Assembly: GCA_934630445.1 (NCBI GenBank)
Contig: CAKTWY010000149.1
Location: forward strand, 1 to 6,167
Length of the DNA: 6,167 nucleotides
Origin: an uncultured Eubacteriales bacterium
GTDB lineage: Bacteria > Bacillota > Clostridia > Oscillospirales > Butyricicoccaceae
Reading direction: 5' to 3'
Part shown: piece by piece, positions 5,076-6,167 of the stretch
How positions within the stretch are numbered: position 1 is the first letter of the stretch
Layout: every line of letters starts with the position of its first letter
Translations under genes and position numbers: made by a program
Notes under the pieces: model-generated
What the model saw: only the letters and a program-made list of their open reading frames with translations
Databases searched by the model: none
Told to the model about the DNA's origin: nothing

Positions 5076-6071
5076 ATGCATGAGGAAAAAGTAGCGCTGG
5101 TCCGCAGCCAGATTGCAGCCCTGAAAAAAGCCGTCGCCAGCCGCGAAATTGAAAACATCTATCTTGTGGCGTGCGGCGGATCGCTCGCAACCCTGTATCC
5201 GGCAAAATACATACTCGAGCGCGAGACGGACAAAGTCTCGACCGACTCATACACGGCAAACGAATTTTTCAACGATCCGCCGAGGCGCCTTGGCGAAAAG
5301 TGCCTCGTTATCCTGAACTCTCAGTCCGGCGGTACGGCCGAGACGGTAAACGCCGCCAGGCTCGCACGCGAGCGCGGGGCGCTCACCGCCGGTTTCACCA
5401 CTGTTCCCGGCTCGGCGCTTGAACAGGCGATCGACTATCCCATCTATTATTACGACAATCCCGCCGATCCTTATCCCATGATCCTCTCCATCTTCCCGGA
5501 TGTGTATCAGACGATCTATGCGGTCCTCGACGCGCTCGACGGCACGGATCGGCTCGCGGATATGGAGCTGGCCATGGACAACCTCGAGACGGTCTGCAAA
5601 AAGGCCATCGCCGATCTTGCGCCGAACGCGCGTGAATTCGCCGTGAAAAACCGCACCGAGCCGATCATCTATACGGTCGCCGCAGGCATAGACAGCTGCA
5701 TCGCATATATTCTCACAAACTGCTCGTTTATGGAGTCGATCTGGATCCACTCCTCCCCCATCCATGCGGGTGAATTTTTCCACGGCGCGTTTGAAGCAAT
5801 CGGAAAGGAAACGTCCGTTTTCGCCTTCTTAGGCCTTGGCAAAACACGTCCGGTCGAAGAGCGCGCCGTCAAATTCCTGCAGCGCATCACCGACAAGCTC
5901 ACCGTGCTCGACGCGCAGTGGCTCGACCTCTCCCTCATCCCGGAAGGGCTTCGCGAAGTGGTCGCTCCGCTGGTCTTAAACGCTCTTGCGTCGGAATACT
6001 GCCTGCAGATGTCCTATCTGCTGGGGCATCCGATGTCCTCGCGCCGGTATATGGGCGTTGAAAAGTATTGA
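5076..6071 (+). CDS. SIS-domain sugar-phosphate deglycase/isomerase, FrlB-like
   Basis: This 331-residue protein has two SIS (sugar isomerase) domains and most resembles FrlB, fructoselysine-6-phosphate deglycase, which splits the 6-phospho Amadori compound into glucose-6-phosphate and the amine. The phosphosugar loops are ACGGSLA (32-38) and NSQSGGTAET (81-90). The second domain holds FMESIWIHSSPIHAGEFFHG (218-237). Glu220 and His236 are 16 residues apart, the spacing I recall for the catalytic Glu214/His230 pair of the related FraB deglycase. The C-terminus SSRRYMGVEKY is typical of this subgroup. GGAGG (5063-5067) is eight bases before the ATG at 5076. An in-frame ATG at 5013 lacks a ribosome site and falls within the leader hairpin, so I reject it. 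A different amino-sugar or Amadori substrate is possible. Confidence 0.85.
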   Translation: MHEEKVALVRSQIAALKKAVASREIENIYLVACGGSLATLYPAKYILERETDKVSTDSYTANEFFNDPPRRLGEKCLVILNSQSGGTAETVNAARLARERGALTAGFTTVPGSALEQAIDYPIYYYDNPADPYPMILSIFPDVYQTIYAVLDALDGTDRLADMELAMDNLETVCKKAIADLAPNAREFAVKNRTEPIIYTVAAGIDSCIAYILTNCSFMESIWIHSSPIHAGEFFHGAFEAIGKETSVFAFLGLGKTRPVEERAVKFLQRITDKLTVLDAQWLDLSLIPEGLREVVAPLVLNALASEYCLQMSYLLGHPMSSRRYMGVEKY

Positions 6072-6090
6072 TCGGAGGCCGAACGTTATT

Positions 6091-6126
6091 CGCAATTGGC
6101 CCATGCATGCGCATGGGCCAATTGCG
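6091..6126. repeat. 16-bp perfect inverted repeat between the SIS gene and the next gene
   Basis: Bases 6091-6106 are perfectly complementary to 6111-6126 around a four-base ATGC loop, a very stable potential hairpin. No T tract follows on either strand, so it is not a standard terminator. It lies 19 bases after the SIS stop and 10 bases before the next ribosome binding site. It may be an intercistronic RNA processing or stability element that sets different expression of the two genes. Confidence 0.8.
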
Positions 6127-6150
6127 CTATCTGAAAAGGAGGCATATGAA

Positions 6151-6167
6151 ATGAGACTTCTCGGCAT
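6151..6167 (+). CDS. start of a downstream gene, possibly a PfkB-type sugar kinase
   Basis: Only five full codons are visible (MRLLG), and the window cuts the sixth. AGGAGG (6137-6142) is eight bases before this ATG, which marks a genuine start. The ATG at 6146 opens only a two-codon frame that ends in TGA. Start peptides of this kind are common in the FrlD-like PfkB kinases that phosphorylate fructoselysine before FrlB acts. The assignment leans mainly on the upstream FrlB-like gene and is a guess on function. The presence of a gene start is well supported. Confidence 0.6.

Noticed and set aside
5247..5783. 178-residue open frame on the minus strand opposite the SIS gene
   Set aside because: It mirrors the codons of the SIS gene, has no domain and no ribosome site that I can support.

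Overview
The window reads as a chromosomal segment of a spore-forming, GC-rich member of the Clostridia (Bacillota; Oscillospiraceae/Ruminococcaceae-like is my best guess). This rests on strong AGGAGG ribosome binding sites, consensus sigma-A promoters, an infC-rpmI-rplT operon with a non-AUG infC start and an attenuator-like leader, and a TepA-YlzJ gene pair known from endospore formers. I recognise most genes. I see no phage, IS element, CRISPR array, tRNA or rRNA.

Layout. (1) 1-1358, plus strand: the 3' part of mnmE (tRNA U34-modifying GTPase), cut by the window edge, then a 90-residue membrane protein of unknown function. (2) 1429-2803, plus strand: a complete translation operon with a near-perfect promoter, a structured leader with two mutually exclusive helices and an intrinsic terminator, infC (IF3, starting at ATT), rpmI (L35), rplT (L20) and a strong terminator. 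(3) 2818-3837, minus strand: a promoter driving two overlapping genes, a Nudix hydrolase and a GNAT acetyltransferase, convergent with rplT. (4) 3870-4787, plus strand: a tepA-type ClpP-fold protease gene followed, with a one-base overlap, by a 55-codon YlzJ-like gene. (5) 4788-5075: an AT-rich intergenic region with several inverted repeats and a consensus promoter whose -35 box is overlapped by a dyad. (6) 5076-6167, plus strand: an SIS-domain sugar-phosphate deglycase/isomerase most like FrlB, a 16-bp inverted repeat, and the first codons of another gene that may be a sugar kinase.

How the genes work together. The infC operon supplies an initiation factor and two large-subunit proteins, and its leader looks built for feedback on transcription. 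The Nudix and GNAT genes look like a translationally coupled accessory pair. tepA and ylzJ keep an arrangement known from Bacillus, but the DNA translocase gene (spoIIIE/ftsK) expected next is replaced here by the sugar locus. The SIS gene and the gene after it are probably a small catabolic operon for a glycated amine (Amadori compound) or a related amino-sugar phosphate, controlled at the dyad-covered promoter. The least expected signals are the regulatory structures: the infC leader, the dyad plus 5'-terminal stem-loop before the SIS gene, and the large hairpin after it.
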